Positions 40,231 to 54,695 of a DNA stretch of 64,000 nt are shown piece after piece. A program made the translations under genes and the position numbers. The stretch's first letter is position 1; every line of letters begins with the position of its first letter. Where the stretch lies: NCBI GenBank assembly GCA_028554755.1, contig JAPTOF010000025.1:1-64000 (forward strand), read 5' to 3'. Source of the DNA: Cordia subcordata. Taxonomy: Eukaryota; Streptophyta; Magnoliopsida; Boraginales; Cordiaceae. Below the pieces are notes generated by a model, which made no database searches, had not been told where the DNA came from, and saw nothing but the letters and a program-made list of their open reading frames with translations.

Positions 40231-43124
40231 CATTGGAGTGTGAGGGTTTTTGGCACTCCTATGTTTTCTCTCTTTCAAAAACAAAAATCTCTCCAGCAAG
40301 CACTAAAGTCTTTCGACAAGAAATACTTTACTACCATTCCGAGTTCTCTCTTGAAGCTCCAAAATATCCTCCATGAAGTTCAGATTGAGACTCTCAATGG
40401 AAATATTAGGGCTGATTTGATCGAAAAGGAAAAGAATTTGCTGAAGAGTATTGATGAATTGGATAACATTTATAAATCTATGCTTTCTCAAAAAGCACGG
40501 GTAAATTGGATCAAAGAAGGGGATGCAAATTCTAAGTTCTTTCACAACACAATCAAAGGTGGAAGGCATAAAAGCTCCATTTGCATGGTCAAGAATGATG
40601 AAAATCAGATTCTCACAAATGAGCAAGAAGTCAAGGCTGAATTTGTTGAGTATTTTAAGAAGCTCCTTGGCACTCCTTCAAGCTCTCTTGCTACTACTGA
40701 ATTGATCAAAAATATTGTCGGTAAGACAATTAAAGCTGAAGAAGCGAACTCTCTTCCGCTCCTATCACTCATGATGAGATTAAGAGTACACTTTTTTCAC
40801 TCAATCCAAACAAAAGTCCAGGTCCGGATGGCTTTACTTCTCATTTCTACATGGCCTCTTGGGAAATTATTGGTGAGGATGTTTTGAAGGCGATTACCTC
40901 CTTCTTTCAATCATGCAATCTTCTTAAGGAGGTAAATACAACTATCATTACTCCTGTGCCTAAAATGCAAAATCCATACATGGTTAAAGACTATAGGCCG
41001 ATTTCTTGCTGCAATACTATATACAAATGTATCTCCAAGATTCTTGCAAATAGAATAAAAAATTGCTTGCCTCACATCATCTCTTGGAACCAATCAGCAT
41101 TTCTCAAGAACAGACTCATAAAGGAAAACATCCTCATTGCTCATGAACTTATGAGAGGCTATGCAAGAAATCACATCTCCTCTAGATGTGCTCTCAAAGT
41201 GGACATCATGAAAGCTTTTGATTCTCTCAATTGGAAATCCATTGAAGTCTCCCTTGTTGCTTTCGGCTTCCCTACAAAGTTTGTGAATTGGATTATGGCT
41301 TGCATCACCGCCACTAGTTTCTCTGTTGCTATTAATGGTGGACTGGAGGGCTTTTTTCAAGGAGCCAATGGAATTCGACAAGGTGATCCTTTATCACCCT
41401 ATATCTTTGTCATTTGTATGGAGGTCCTCACGTGCATGCTAAACAAGCTTGAAAGCAGCCCGTATTTTGACTACCACCCAAAGTGCTCATCTTTGAAGCT
41501 AAATCACCTTTGCTTTGCGGATGATCTTTTCATTTTTTGCAAAGGAAATCTTCAATCCATTACAAGCATCAAGGAAGTTTTGGACCTCTTCTCCACTTAT
41601 TCAGGGCTCAACATCAATCAAGCCAAAAGTAATATTTTCTTTGGGGGAGTTCCGGATGACATAAAGCAAACAATCCTTCAACAATTGGAATTCAAAGCGG
41701 TATTCTTCCCATCCGCTACCTTGGTATTCCTCTTGTCGCAAGAAAACTAAGGAAAGCTGATTGCATGCCTCTCCTTGAAAAGATCAATGCAAAGCTTGAA
41801 AATTGGGCAAACAAATGGCTCTCCTTTGCTGGAAGACTTGTTCTCATCAAATCCATTCTTATGCAAATTTGTTCCTTTCGGGCAAGTGCTTTCCTCCTCA
41901 CAAAAGGAACAACGGCAGCAATTGAATCAAAATTCAGATCCTTCCCTTGGAGAGGTACCGGGCCAAAAATTGCTCGGAAAGATGTTTGCTTACCATACCT
42001 TGAAGGGGGTCTTGGAATTCGAAGATTGAGTGAGATCAATATCACTTACTTACTCAAAATCTTTTGGAGAATGTATGCCACCAAAGACACTCTTTGGAGC
42101 AAGTGGATCCATGCAAATTATATCAAGAATAGCTCCATTTGGGCCGTACAAATTCCTCATGATGCAAGCTGGATCATAAAGTCTCTTTTGCAAATCCGTG
42201 GGGTTGCAAGGAATTCCATCCAACATAAACTTGGCAATGGCACAAATACGTTTTTTTTGGCTGGACAATTGGCATCAAGAAGGTCCTCTTCTCGACCATT
42301 GGAGCTCAACCTTCCCTTCACCTCCTTTGCTTGCCAAGGTTTGCGACATCTATATTAATGGTCAATGGACTTGGCCTTTAAATCTTCTCCGTGTCCAGAT
42401 TCCACTTGTCAATCTTGATGAAAATGTCCATGATTCTTCTCTTTGGCTGCCTTCAAAGAACGGCAATTTTTCATTTAAGCTTACTTGGGATCATATTCGT
42501 AAGAAGGGTCATACAGTTAACTGGCACAATTCGGTTTGGCACAAAGGTCATAACCCTAGACATGGTTTCATTTGCTGGCTTGTTTTTCATGATCGGCTTT
42601 CAGCTCTTCAAAAATTATTAAGTTGGGGGACTGATTGCAAACCCACTTTGTATCTTTTGTCGCATGGGTTGTGAAACAAGAGATCACCTTTTTTTCGAAT
42701 GTAGCTTCACACGCAGAATTTGGAGACATGGTCTTGCAATCCCCCTTGTTCCAGAGAAGTTGATTTGTTGGGATGAAATTTGTGCCTATCTCACACCTTT
42801 TGCTCTTGAAAATAACTTGAAAGCTACTATCCTTAAGCATCTTCTTGGAGCATCCGTTTACCACATTTGGGTTGAAAGAAACCAGCGTATTTTCAAGCAA
42901 GAAGCAAAAACGGAGGATCAAATCACAAGTACTATCTTCAATGAAGTTAGAACTCGTATTATCTTTGGTAGGAAATTTCCTTCAAATGCGCTGAATATTG
43001 CCTTGTGTAAATTGTGGAAATTAGATGAGATACTCGGTTAGGTTTCTCCATTCCTTTTTCTGATTCTTGTACTTGAACGTTTCTTTTATGAAATCTTACT
43101 TACTCAGCCAAAAAAAAAAAAAAA
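40231..43124 (+). mobile_element. LINE array unit 15
   Basis: 2894 bp. F-A-D-D is intact. It carries the common G-loss, and a further lost GG near 41699 splits the RT core (40851-41750) from the thumb (41765-42358). Apart from these it matches the right-hand consensus closely, without the substitution patches seen in units 4-13. The poly-A is 15 nt (43110-43124). Confidence 0.94.
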
Positions 43125-46019
43125 CATTGGAGTGTGAGGGTTTTTGGCACTCCTATGTTTTCTCTCTTTCAAAAACAAAAATCTCTCCAGCAAGCACTAA
43201 AGTCTTTCGACAAGAAATACTTTACTACCATTCCGAGTTCTCTCTTGAAGCTCCAAAATATCCTCCATGAAGTTCAGATTGAGACTCTCAATGGAAATAT
43301 TAGGGCTGATTTGATCGAAAAGGAAAAGAATTTGCTGAAGAGTATTGATGAATTGGATAACATTTATAAATCTATGCTTTCTCAAAAAGCACGGGTAAAT
43401 TGGATCAAAGAAGGGGATGCAAATTCTAAGTTCTTTCACAACACAATCAAAGGTGGAAGGCATAAAAGCTCCATTTGCATGGTCAAGAATGATGAAAATC
43501 AGATTCTCACAAATGAGCAAGAAGTCAAGGCTGAATTTGTTGAGTATTTTAAGAAGCTCCTTGGCACTCCTTCAAGCTCTCTTGCTACTACTGAATTGAT
43601 CAAAAATATTGTCGGTAAGACAATTAAAGCTGAAGAAGCGAACTCTCTTCCGCTCCTATCACTCATGATGAGATTAAGAGTACACTTTTTTCACTCAATC
43701 CAAACAAAAGTCCAGGTCCGGATGGCTTTACTTCTCATTTCTACATGGCCTCTTGGGAAATTATTGGTGAGGATGTTTTGAAGGCGATTACCTCCTTCTT
43801 TCAATCATGCAATCTTCTTAAGGAGGTAAATACAACTATCATTACTCCTGTGCCTAAAATGCAAAATCCATACATGGTTAAAGACTATAGGCCGATTTCT
43901 TGCTGCAATACTATATACAAATGTATCTCCAAGATTCTTGCAAATAGAATAAAAAATTGCTTGCCTCACATCATCTCTTGGAACCAATCAGCATTTCTCA
44001 AGAACAGACTCATAAAGGAAAACATCCTCATTGCTCATGAACTTATGAGAGGCTATGCAAGAAATCACATCTCCTCTAGATGTGCTCTCAAAGTGGACAT
44101 CATGAAAGCTTTTGATTCTCTCAATTGGAAATCCATTGAAGTCTCCCTTGTTGCTTTCGGCTTCCCTACAAAGTTTGTGAATTGGATTATGGCTTGCATC
44201 ACCGCCACTAGTTTCTCTGTTGCTATTAATGGTGGACTGGAGGGCTTTTTTCAAGGAGCCAATGGAATTCGACAAGGTGATCCTTTATCACCCTATATCT
44301 TTGTCATTTGTATGGAGGTCCTCACGTGCATGCTAAACAAGCTTGAAAGCAGCCCGTATTTTGACTACCACCCAAAGTGCTCATCTTTGAAGCTAAATCA
44401 CCTTTGATTTGCGGATGATCTTTTCATTTTTTGCAAAGGAAATCTTCAATCCATTACAAGCATCAAGGAAGTTTTGGACCTCTTCTCCACTTATTCAGGG
44501 CTCAACATCAATCAAGCCAAAAGTAATATTTTCTTTGGGGGAGTTCCGGATGACATAAAGCAAACAATCCTTCAACAATTGGAATTCAAAGCGGGTATTC
44601 TTCCCATCCGCTACCTTGGTATTCCTCTTGTCGCAAGAAAACTAAGGAAAGCTGATTGCATGCCTCTCCTTGAAAAGATCAATGCAAAGCTTGAAAATTG
44701 GGCAAACAAATGGCTCTCCTTTGCTGGAAGACTTGTTCTCATCAAATCCATTCTTATGCAAATTTGTTCCTTTCGGGCAAGTGCTTTCCTCCTCACAAAA
44801 GGAACAACGGCAGCAATTGAATCAAAATTCAGATCCTTCACTTGGAGAGTTACAGGGCCAAAAATTGCTCGGAAAGTTGTTTGATTACCATAACTTGAAG
44901 GGGGTATTGGAATTCGAAGATTGAGTGAGATCAATATCACTTACTTACTCAAAATCTTTTGGAGAATGTATGCCACCAAAGACACTCTTTGGAGCAAGTG
45001 GATCCATGCAAATTATATCAAGAATAGCTCCATTTGGGCCGTACAAATTCCTCATGATGCAAGCTGGATCATAAAGTCTCTTTTGCAAATCCGTGGGGTT
45101 GCAAGGAATTCCATCCAACATAAACTTGGCAATGGCACAAATACGTTTTTTTTGGCTGGACAATTGGCATCAAGAAGGTCCTCTTCTCGACCATTGGAGC
45201 TCAACCTTCCCTTCACCTCCTTTGCTTGCCAAGGTTTGCGACATCTATATTAATGGTCAATGGACTTGGCCTTTAAATCTTCTCCGTGTCCAGATTCCAC
45301 TTGTCAATCTTGATGAAAATGTCCATGATTCTTCTCTTTGGCTGCCTTCAAAGAACGGCAATTTTTCATTTAAGCTTACTTGGGATCATATTCGTAAGAA
45401 GGGTCATACAGTTAACTGGCACAATTCGGTTTGGCACAAAGGTCATAACCCTAGACATGGTTTCATTTGCTGGCTTGTTTTTCATGATCGGCTTTCAGCT
45501 CTTCAAAAATTATTAAGTTGGGGGACTGATTGCAAACCCACTTTGTATCTTTTGTCGCATGGGTTGTGAAACAAGAGATCACCTTTTTTTCGAATGTAGC
45601 TTCACACGCAGAATTTGGAGACATGGTCTTGCAATCCCCCTTGTTCCAGAGAAGTTGATTTGTTGGGATGAAATTTGTGCCTATCTCACACCTTTTGCTC
45701 TTGAAAATAACTTGAAAGCTACTATCCTTAAGCATCTTCTTGGAGCATCCGTTTACCACATTTGGGTTGAAAGAAACCAGCGTATTTTCAAGCAAGAAGC
45801 AAAAACGGAGGATCAAATCACAAGTACTATCTTCAATGAAGTTAGAACTCGTATTATCTTTGGTAGGAAATTTCCTTCAAATGCGCTGAATATTGCCTTG
45901 TGTAAATTGTGGAAATTAGATGAGATACTCGGTTAGGTTTCTCCATTCCTTTTTCTGATTCTTGTACTTGAACGTTTCTTTTATGAAATCTTACTTACTC
46001 AGCCAAAAAAAAAAAAAAA
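43125..46019 (+). mobile_element. LINE array unit 16 (RT nonsense codon)
   Basis: 2895 bp. A TGC-to-TGA change at 44405-44407 stops the RT frame (43745-44407) immediately before F-A-D-D. The same nonsense codon occurs in the diverged edge copy at 60502-60504. A patch at about 44839-44910 in the thumb segment has private substitutions, one creating another TGA near 44882. The poly-A is 15 nt. Confidence 0.94.
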
Positions 46020-48912
46020 CATTGGAGTGTGAGGGTTTTTGGCACTCCTATGTTTTCTCTCTTTCAAAAACAAAAATCTCTCCAGCAAGCACTAAAGTCT
46101 TTCGACAAGAAATACTTTACTACCATTCCGAGTTCTCTCTTGAAGCTCCAAAATATCCTCCATGAAGTTCAGATTGAGACTCTCAATGGAAATATTAGGG
46201 CTGATTTGATCGAAAAGGAAAAGAATTTGCTGAAGAGTATTGATGAATTGGATAACATTTATAAATCTATGCTTTCTCAAAAAGCACGGGTAAATTGGAT
46301 CAAAGAAGGGGATGCAAATTCTAAGTTCTTTCACAACACAATCAAAGGTGGAAGGCATAAAAGCTCCATTTGCATGGTCAAGAATGATGAAAATCAGATT
46401 CTCACAAATGAGCAAGAAGTCAAGGCTGAATTTGTTGAGTATTTTAAGAAGCTCCTTGGCACTCCTTCAAGCTCTCTTGCTACTACTGAATTGATCAAAA
46501 ATATTGTCGGTAAGACAATTAAAGCTGAAGAAGCGAACTCTCTTCTGTCTCCTATCACTCATGATGAGATTAAGAGTACACTTTTTTCACTCAATCCAAA
46601 CAAAAGTCCAGGTCCGGATGGCTTTACTTCTCATTTCTACATGGCCTCTTGGGAAATTATTGGTGAGGATGTTTTGAAGGCGATTACCTCCTTCTTTCAA
46701 TCATGCAATCTTCTTAAGGAGGTAAATACAACTATCATTACTCCTGTGCCTAAAATGCAAAATCCATACATGGTTAAAGACTATAGGCCGATTTCTTGCT
46801 GCAATACTATATACAAATGTATCTCCAAGATTCTTGCAAATAGAATAAAAAATTGCTTGCCTCACATCATCTCTTGGAACCAATCAGCATTTCTCAAGAA
46901 CAGACTCATAAAGGAAAACATCCTCATTGCTCATGAACTTATGAGAGGCTATGCAAGAAATCACATCTCCTCTAGATGTGCTCTCAAAGTGGACATCATG
47001 AAAGCTTTTGATTCTCTCAATTGGAAATCCATTGAAGTCTCCCTTGTTGCTTTCGGCTTCCCTACAAAGTTTGTGAATTGGATTATGGCTTGCATCACCG
47101 CCACTAGTTTCTCTGTTGCTATTAATGGTGGACTGGAGGGCTTTTTTCAAGGAGCCAATGGAATTCGACAAGGTGATCCTTTATCACCCTATATCTTTGT
47201 CATTTGTATGGAGGTCCTCACGTGCATGCTAAACAAGCTTGAAAGCAGCCCGTATTTTGACTACCACCCAAAGTGCTCATCTTTGAAGCTAAATCACCTT
47301 TGCTTTGCGGATGATCTTTTCATTTTTTGCAAAGGAAATCTTCAATCCATTACAAGCATCAAGGAAGTTTTGGACCTCTTCTCCACTTATTCAGGGCTCA
47401 ACATCAATCAAGCCAAAAGTAATATTTTCTTTGGGGAGTTCGGATGACATAAAGCAAACAATCCTTCAACAATTGGAATTCAAAGCTGGTATTCTTCCCA
47501 TCCGCTACCTTGGTATTCCTCTTGTCGCAAGAAAACTAAGGAAAGCTGATTGCATGCCTCTCCTTGAAAAGATCAATGCAAAGCTTGAAAATTGGGCAAA
47601 CAAATGGCTCTCCTTTGCTGGAAGACTTGTTCTCATCAAATCCATTCTTATGCAAATTTGTTCCTTTCGGGCAAGTGCTTTCCTCCTCACAAAAGGAACA
47701 ACGGCAGCAATTGAATCAAAATTCAGATCCTTCCCTTGGAGAGGTACCGGGCCAAAAATTGCTCGGAAAGATGTTTGCTTACCATACCTTGAAGGGGGTC
47801 TTGGAATTCGAAGATTGAGTGAGATCAATATCACTTACTTACTCAAAATCTTTTGGAGAATGTATGCCACCAAAGACACTCTTTGGAGCAAGTGGATCCA
47901 TGCAAATTATATCAAGAATAGCTCCATTTGGGCCGTACAAATTCCTCATGATGCAAGCTGGATCATAAAGTCTCTTTTGCAAATCCGTGGGGTTGCAAGG
48001 AATTCCATCCAACATAAACTTGGCAATGGCACAAATACGTTTTTTTTGGCTGGACAATTGGCATCAAGAAGGTCCTCTTCTCGACCATTGGAGCTCAACC
48101 TTCCCTTCACCTCCTTTGCTTGCCAAGGTTTGCGACATCTATATTAATGGTCAATGGACTTGGCCTTTAAATCTTCTCCGTGTCCAGATTCCACTTGTCA
48201 ATCTTGATGAAAATGTCCATGATTCTTCTCTTTGGCTGCCTTCAAAGAACGGCAATTTTTCATTTAAGCTTACTTGGGATCATATTCGTAAGAAGGGTCA
48301 TACAGTTAACTTGCACAATTCGGTTTGGCACAAAGGTCATAACCCTAGACATGGTTTCATTTGCTGGCTTGTTTTTCATGATCGGCTTTCAGCTCTTCAA
48401 AAATTATTAAGTTGGGGGACTGATTGCAAACCCACTTTGTATCTTTTGTCGCATGGGTTGTGAAACAAGAGATCACCTTTTTTTCGAATGTAGCTTCACA
48501 CGCAGAATTTGGAGACATGGTCTTGCAATCCCCCTTGTTCCAGAGAAGTTGATTTGTTGGGATGAAATTTGTGCCTATCTCACACCTTTTGCTCTTGAAA
48601 ATAACTTGAAAGCTACTATCCTTAAGCATCTTCTTGGAGCATCCGTTTACCACATTTGGGTTGAAAGAAACCAGCGTATTTTCAAGCAAGAAGCAAAACG
48701 GAGGATCAAATCACAAGTACTATCTTCAATGAAGTTAGAACTCGTATTATCTTTGGTAGGAAATTTCCTTCAAATGCGCTGAATATTGCCTTGTGTAAAT
48801 TGTGGAAATTAGATGAGATACTCGGTTAGGTTTCTCCATTCCTTTTTCTGATTCTTGTACTTGAACGTTTCTTTTATGAAATCTTACTTACTCAGCCAAA
48901 AAAAAAAAAAAA
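46020..48912 (+). mobile_element. LINE array unit 17
   Basis: 2893 bp. It escapes the common G-loss with a private version (LLSPITHDE), so the linker and RT are open for 472 codons (46029-47447) including F-A-D-D. Two missing bases near 47430 end that frame; the thumb continues in 47305-48147. A private G-to-T near 48311 changes NWHN to NLHN. The poly-A is 15 nt (48898-48912). Confidence 0.94.
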
Positions 48913-51800
48913 CATTGGAGTGTGAGGGTTTTTGGCACTCCTATGTTTTCTCTCTTTCAAAAACAAAAATCTCTCCAGCAAGCACTAAAGTCTTTCGACA
49001 AGAAATACTTTACTACCATTCCGAGTTCTCTCTTGAAGCTCCAAAATATCCTCCATGAAGTTCAGATTGAGACTCTCAATGGAAATATTAGGGCTGATTT
49101 GATCGAAAAGGAAAAGAATTTGCTGAAGAGTATTGATGAATTGGATAACATTTATAAATCTATGCTTTCTCAAAAAGCACGGGTAAATTGGATCAAAGAA
49201 GGGGATGCAAATTCTAAGTTCTTTCACAACACAATCAAAGGTGGAAGGCATAAAAGCTCCATTTGCATGGTCAAGAATGATGAAAATCAGATTCTCACAA
49301 ATGAGCAAGAAGTCAAGGCTGAATTTGTTGAGTATTTTAAGAAGCTCCTTGGCACTCCTTCAAGCTCTCTTGCTACTACTGAATTGATCAAAAATATTGT
49401 CGGTAAGACAATTAAAGCTGAAGAAGCGAACTCTCTTCCGCTCCTATCACTCATGATGAGATTAAGAGTACACTTTTTTCACTCAATCCAAACAAAAGTC
49501 CAGGTCCGGATGGCTTTACTTCTCATTTCTACATGGCCTCTTGGGAAATTATTGGTGAGGATGTTTTGAAGGCGATTACCTCCTTCTTTCAATCATGCAA
49601 TCTTCTTAAGGAGGTAAATACAACTATCATTACTCCTGTGCCTAAAATGCAAAATCCATACATGGTTAAAGACTATAGGCCGATTTCTTGCTGCAATACT
49701 ATATACAAATGTATCTCCAAGATTCTTGCAAATAGAATAAAAAATTGCTTGCCTCACATCATCTCTTGGAACCAATCAGCATTTCTCAAGAACAGACTCA
49801 TAAAGGAAAACATCCTCATTGCTCATGAACTTATGAGAGGCTATGCAAGAAATCACATCTCCTCTAGATGTGCTCTCAAAGTGGACATCATGAAAGCTTT
49901 TGATTCTCTCAATTGGAAATCCATTGAAGTCTCCCTTGTTGCTTTCGGCTTCCCTACAAAGTTTGTGAATTGGATTATGGCTTGCATCACCGCCACTAGT
50001 TTCTCTGTTGCTATTAATGGTGGACTGGAGGGCTTTTTTCAAGGAGCCAATGGAATTCGACAAGGTGATCCTTTATCACCCTATATCTTTGTCATTTGTA
50101 TGGAGGTCCTCACGTGCATGCTAAACAAGCTTGAAAGCAGCCCGTATTTTGACTACCACCCAAAGTGCTCATCTTTGAAGCTAAATCACCTTTGCTTTGC
50201 GGATGATCTTTTCATTTTTTGCAAAGGAAATCTTCAATCCATTACAAGCATCAAGGAAGTTTTGGACCTCTTCTCCACTTATTCAGGGCTCAACATCAAT
50301 CAAGCCAAAAGTAATATTTTCTTTGGGGAGTTCGGATGACATAAAGCAAACAATCCTTCAACAATTGGAATTCAAAGCGGTATTCTTCCCATCCGCTACC
50401 TTGGTATTCCTCTTGTCGCAAGAAAACTAAGGAAAGCTGATTGCATGCCTCTCCTTGAAAAGATCAATGCAAAGCTTGAAAATTGGGCAAACAAATGGCT
50501 CTCCTTTGCTGGAAGACTTGTTCTCATCAAATCCATTCTTATGCAAATTTGTTCCTTTCGGGCAAGTGCTTTCCTCCTCACAAAAGGAACAACGGCAGCA
50601 ATTGAATCAAAATTCAGATCCTTCCCTTGGAGAGGTACCGGGCCAAAAATTGCTCGGAAAGATGTTTGCTTACCATACCTTGAAGGGCTCTTGGAATTCG
50701 AAGATTGAGTGAGATCAATATCACTTACTTACTCAAAATCTTTTGGAGAATGTATGCCACCAAAGACACTCTTTGGAGCAAGTGGATCCATGCAAATTAT
50801 ATCAAGAATAGCTCCATTTGGGCCGTACAAATTCCTCATGATGCAAGCTGGATCATAAAGTCTCTTTTGCAAATCCGTGGGGTTGCAAGGAATTCCATCC
50901 AACATAAACTTGGCAATGGCACAAATACGTTTTTTTTGGCTGGACAATTGGCATCAAGAAGGTCCTCTTCTCGACCATTGGAGCTCAACCTTCCCTTCAC
51001 CTCCTTTGCTTGCCAAGGTTTGCGACATCTATATTAATGGTCAATGGACTTGGCCTTTAAATCTTCTCCGTGTCCAGATTCCACTTGTCAATCTTGATGA
51101 AAATGTCCATGATTCTTCTCTTTGGCTGCCTTCAAAGAACGGCAATTTTTCATTTAAGCTTACTTGGGATCATATTCGTAAGAAGGGTCATACAGTTAAC
51201 TGGCACAATTCGGTTTGGCACAAAGGTCATAACCCTAGACATGGTTTCATTTGCTGGCTTGTTTTTCATGATCGGCTTTCAGCTCTTCAAAAATTATTAA
51301 GTTGGGGGACTGATTGCAAACCCACTTTGTATCTTTTGTCGCATGGGTTGTGAAACAAGAGATCACCTTTTTTTCGAATGTAGCTTCACACGCAGAATTT
51401 GGAGACATGGTCTTGCAATCCCCCTTGTTCCAGAGAAGTTGATTTGTTGGGATGAAATTTGTGCCTATCTCACACCTTTTGCTCTTGAAAATAACTTGAA
51501 AGCTACTATCCTTAAGCATCTTCTTGGAGCATCCGTTTACCACATTTGGGTTGAAAGAAACCAGCGTATTTTCAAGCAAGAAGCAAAAACGGAGGATCAA
51601 ATCACAAGTACTATCTTCAATGAAGTTAGAACTCGTATTATCTTTGGTAGGAAATTTCCTTCAAATGCGCTGAATATTGCCTTGTGTAAATTGTGGAAAT
51701 TAGATGAGATACTCGGTTAGGTTTCTCCATTCCTTTTTCTGATTCTTGTACTTGAACGTTTCTTTTATGAAATCTTACTTACTCAGCCAAAAAAAAAAAA
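48913..51800 (+). mobile_element. LINE array unit 18
   Basis: 2888 bp. It carries the common G-loss. F-A-D-D is intact in the frame 49533-50339. The lesion near 50330 is the same as in unit 17, so the two neighbours share a derived mutation. Bases are missing near 50687 (G run after the LPYLEG codons). The poly-A is 12 nt (51789-51800), a length not seen elsewhere in the array. Confidence 0.94.
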
Positions 51801-54695
51801 CATTGGAGTGTGAGGGTTTTTGGCACTCCTATGTTTTCTCTCTTTCAAAAACAAAAATCTCTCCAGCAAGCACTAAAGTCTTTCGACAAGAAATACTTTA
51901 CTACCATTCCGAGTTCTCTCTTGAAGCTCCAAAATATCCTCCATGAAGTTCAGATTGAGACTCTCAATGGAAATATTAGGGCTGATTTGATCGAAAAGGA
52001 AAAGAATTTGCTGAAGAGTATTGATGAATTGGATAACATTTATAAATCTATGCTTTCTCAAAAAGCACGGGTAAATTGGATCAAAGAAGGGGATGCAAAT
52101 TCTAAGTTCTTTCACAACACAATCAAAGGTGGAAGGCATAAAAGCTCCATTTGCATGGTCAAGAATGATGAAAATCAGATTCTCACAAATGAGCAAGAAG
52201 TCAAGGCTGAATTTGTTGAGTATTTTAAGAAGCTCCTTGGCACTCCTTCAAGCTCTCTTGCTACTACTGAATTGATCAAAAATATTGTCGGTAAGACAAT
52301 TAAAGCTGAAGAAGCGAACTCTCTTCTGGCTCCTATCACTCATGATGAGATTAAGAGTACACTTTTTTCACTCAATCCAAACAAAAGTCCAGGTCCGGAT
52401 GGCTTTACTTCTCATTTCTACATGGCCTCTTGGGAAATTATTGGTGAGGATGTTTTGAAGGCGATTACCTCCTTCTTTCAATCATGCAATCTTCTTAAGG
52501 AGGTAAATACAACTATCATTACTCCTGTGCCTAAAATGCAAAATCCATACATGGTTAAAGACTATAGGCCGATTTCTTGCTGCAATACTATATACAAATG
52601 TATCTCCAAGATTCTTGCAAATAGAATAAAAAATTGCTTGCCTCACATCATCTCTTGGAACCAATCAGCATTTCTCAAGAACAGACTCATAAAGGAAAAC
52701 ATCCTCATTGCTCATGAACTTATGAGAGGCTATGCAAGAAATCACATCTCCTCTAGATGTGCTCTCAAAGTGGACATCATGAAAGCTTTTGATTCTCTCA
52801 ATTGGAAATCCATTGAAGTCTCCCTTGTTGCTTTCGGCTTCCCCACAAAGTTTGTGAATTGGATTATGGCTTGCATCACCGCCACTAGTTTCTCTGTTGC
52901 TATTAATGGTGGACTGGAGGGCTTTTTTCAAGGAGCCAATGGAATTCGACAAGGTGATCCTTTATCACCCTATATCTTTGTCATTTGTATGGAGGTCCTC
53001 ACGTGCATGCTAAACAAGCTTGAAAGCAGCCCGTATTTTGACTACCACCCAAAGTGCTCATCTTTGAAGCTAAATCACCTTTGCTTTGCGGATGATCTTT
53101 TCATTTTTTGCAAAGGAAATCTTCAATCCATTACAAGCATCAAGGAAGTTTTGGACCTCTTCTCCACTTATTCAGGGCTCAACATCAATCAAGCCAAAAG
53201 TAATATTTTCTTTGGGGGAGTTCCGGATGACATAAAGCAAACAATCCTTCAACAATTGGAATTCAAAGCGGGTATTCTTCCCATCCGCTACCTTGGTATT
53301 CCTCTTGTCGCAAGAAAACTAAGGAAAGCTGATTGCATGCCTCTCCTTGAAAAGATCAATGCAAAGCTTGAAAATTGGGCAAACAAATGGCTCTCCTTTG
53401 CTGGAAGACTTGTTCTCATCAAATCCATTCTTATGCAAATTTGTTCCTTTCGGGCAAGTGCTTTCCTCCTCACAAAAGGAACAACGGCAGCAATTGAATC
53501 AAAATTCAGATCCTTCCCTTGTAGAGGTACCGGGCCAAAAATTGCTCGGAAAGATGTTTGCTTACCATACCTTGAAGGGGGTCTTGGAATTCGAAGATTG
53601 AGTGAGATCAATATCACTTACTTACTCAAAATCTTTTGGAGAATGTATGCCACCAAAGACACTCTTTGGAGCAAGTGGATCCATGCAAATTATATCAAGA
53701 ATAGCTCCATTTGGGCCGTACAAATTCCTCATGATGCAAGCTGGATCATAAAGTCTCTTTTGCAAATCCGTGGGGTTGCAAGGAATTCCATCCAACATAA
53801 GCTTGGCAATGGCACAAATACGTTTTTTTTGGCTGGACAATTGGCATCAAGAAGGTCCTCTTCTCGACCATTGGAGCTCAACCTTCCCTTCACCTCCTTT
53901 GCTTGCCAAGGTTTGCGACATCTATATTAATGGTCAATGGACTTGGCCTTTAAATCTTCTCCGTGTCCAGATTCCACTTGTCAATCTTGATGAAAATGTC
54001 CATGATTCTTCTCTTTGGCTGCCTTCAAAGAACGGCAATTTTTCATTTAAGCTTACTTGGGATCATATTCGTAAGAAGGGTCATACAGTTAACTGGCACA
54101 ATTCGGTTTGGCACAAAGGTCATAACCCTAGACATGGTTTCATTTGCTGGCTTGTTTTTCATGATCGGCTTTCAGCTCTTCAAAAATTATTAAGTTGGGG
54201 GACTGATTGCAAACCCACTTTGTATCTTTTGTCGCATGGGTTGTGAAACAAGAGATCACCTTTTTTTCGAATGTAGCTTCACACGCAGAATTTGGAGACA
54301 TGGTCTTGCAATCCCCCTTGTTCCAGAGAAGTTGATTTGTTGGGATGAAATTTGTGCCTATCTCACACCTTTTGCTCTTGAAAATAACTTGAAAGCTACT
54401 ATCCTTAAGCATCTTCTTGGAGCATCCGTTTACCACATTTGGGTTGAAAGAAACCAGCGTATTTTCAAGCAAGAAGCAAAACGGAGGATCAAATCACAAG
54501 TACTATCTTCAATGAAGTTAGAACTCGTATTATCTTTGGTAGGAAATTTCCTTCAAATGCGCTGAATATTGCCTTGTGTAAATTGTGGAAATTAGATGAG
54601 ATACTCGGTTAGGTTTCTCCATTCCTTTTTCTGATTCTTGTACTTGAACGTTTCTTTTATGAAATCTTACTTACTCAGCCAAAAAAAAAAAAAAA
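51801..54695 (+). mobile_element. LINE array unit 19 (best-preserved unit)
   Basis: 2895 bp. It lacks the common G-loss (LLAPITHDE) but keeps the majority states at the other three haplotype sites, so it is a recombinant or an intermediate between the two haplotypes. The frame is open for 706 codons. A private change turns the thumb Trp into Cys near 53521. The poly-A is 15 nt (54681-54695). Confidence 0.95.
51810..54612 (+). pseudogene. LINE ORF2 3' part (linker, RT, zf-RVT) in unit 19, reference copy
   Basis: Domains, numbered from 51810: a Lys/Glu-rich linker (about 1-110); RT entry motif NKSPGPDGF at residue 191; palm motif A with Asp322 and KAFD (Asp328); motif B GIRQGDPLSP from residue 378; motif C F-A-D-D at 426-429 (53085-53096); thumb YLGIPL at residue 494. 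The open frame ends at 53930, after an 8-T run (53823-53830) that shifts it. zf-RVT follows in other frames: an extra T at 54219-54221 breaks its Cys-x2-Cys. The native stop is TAG 54610-54612. In an intact LINE this protein nicks target DNA and copies the RNA; here the endonuclease is missing and the tail is shifted, so it is dead. Confidence 0.88.
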
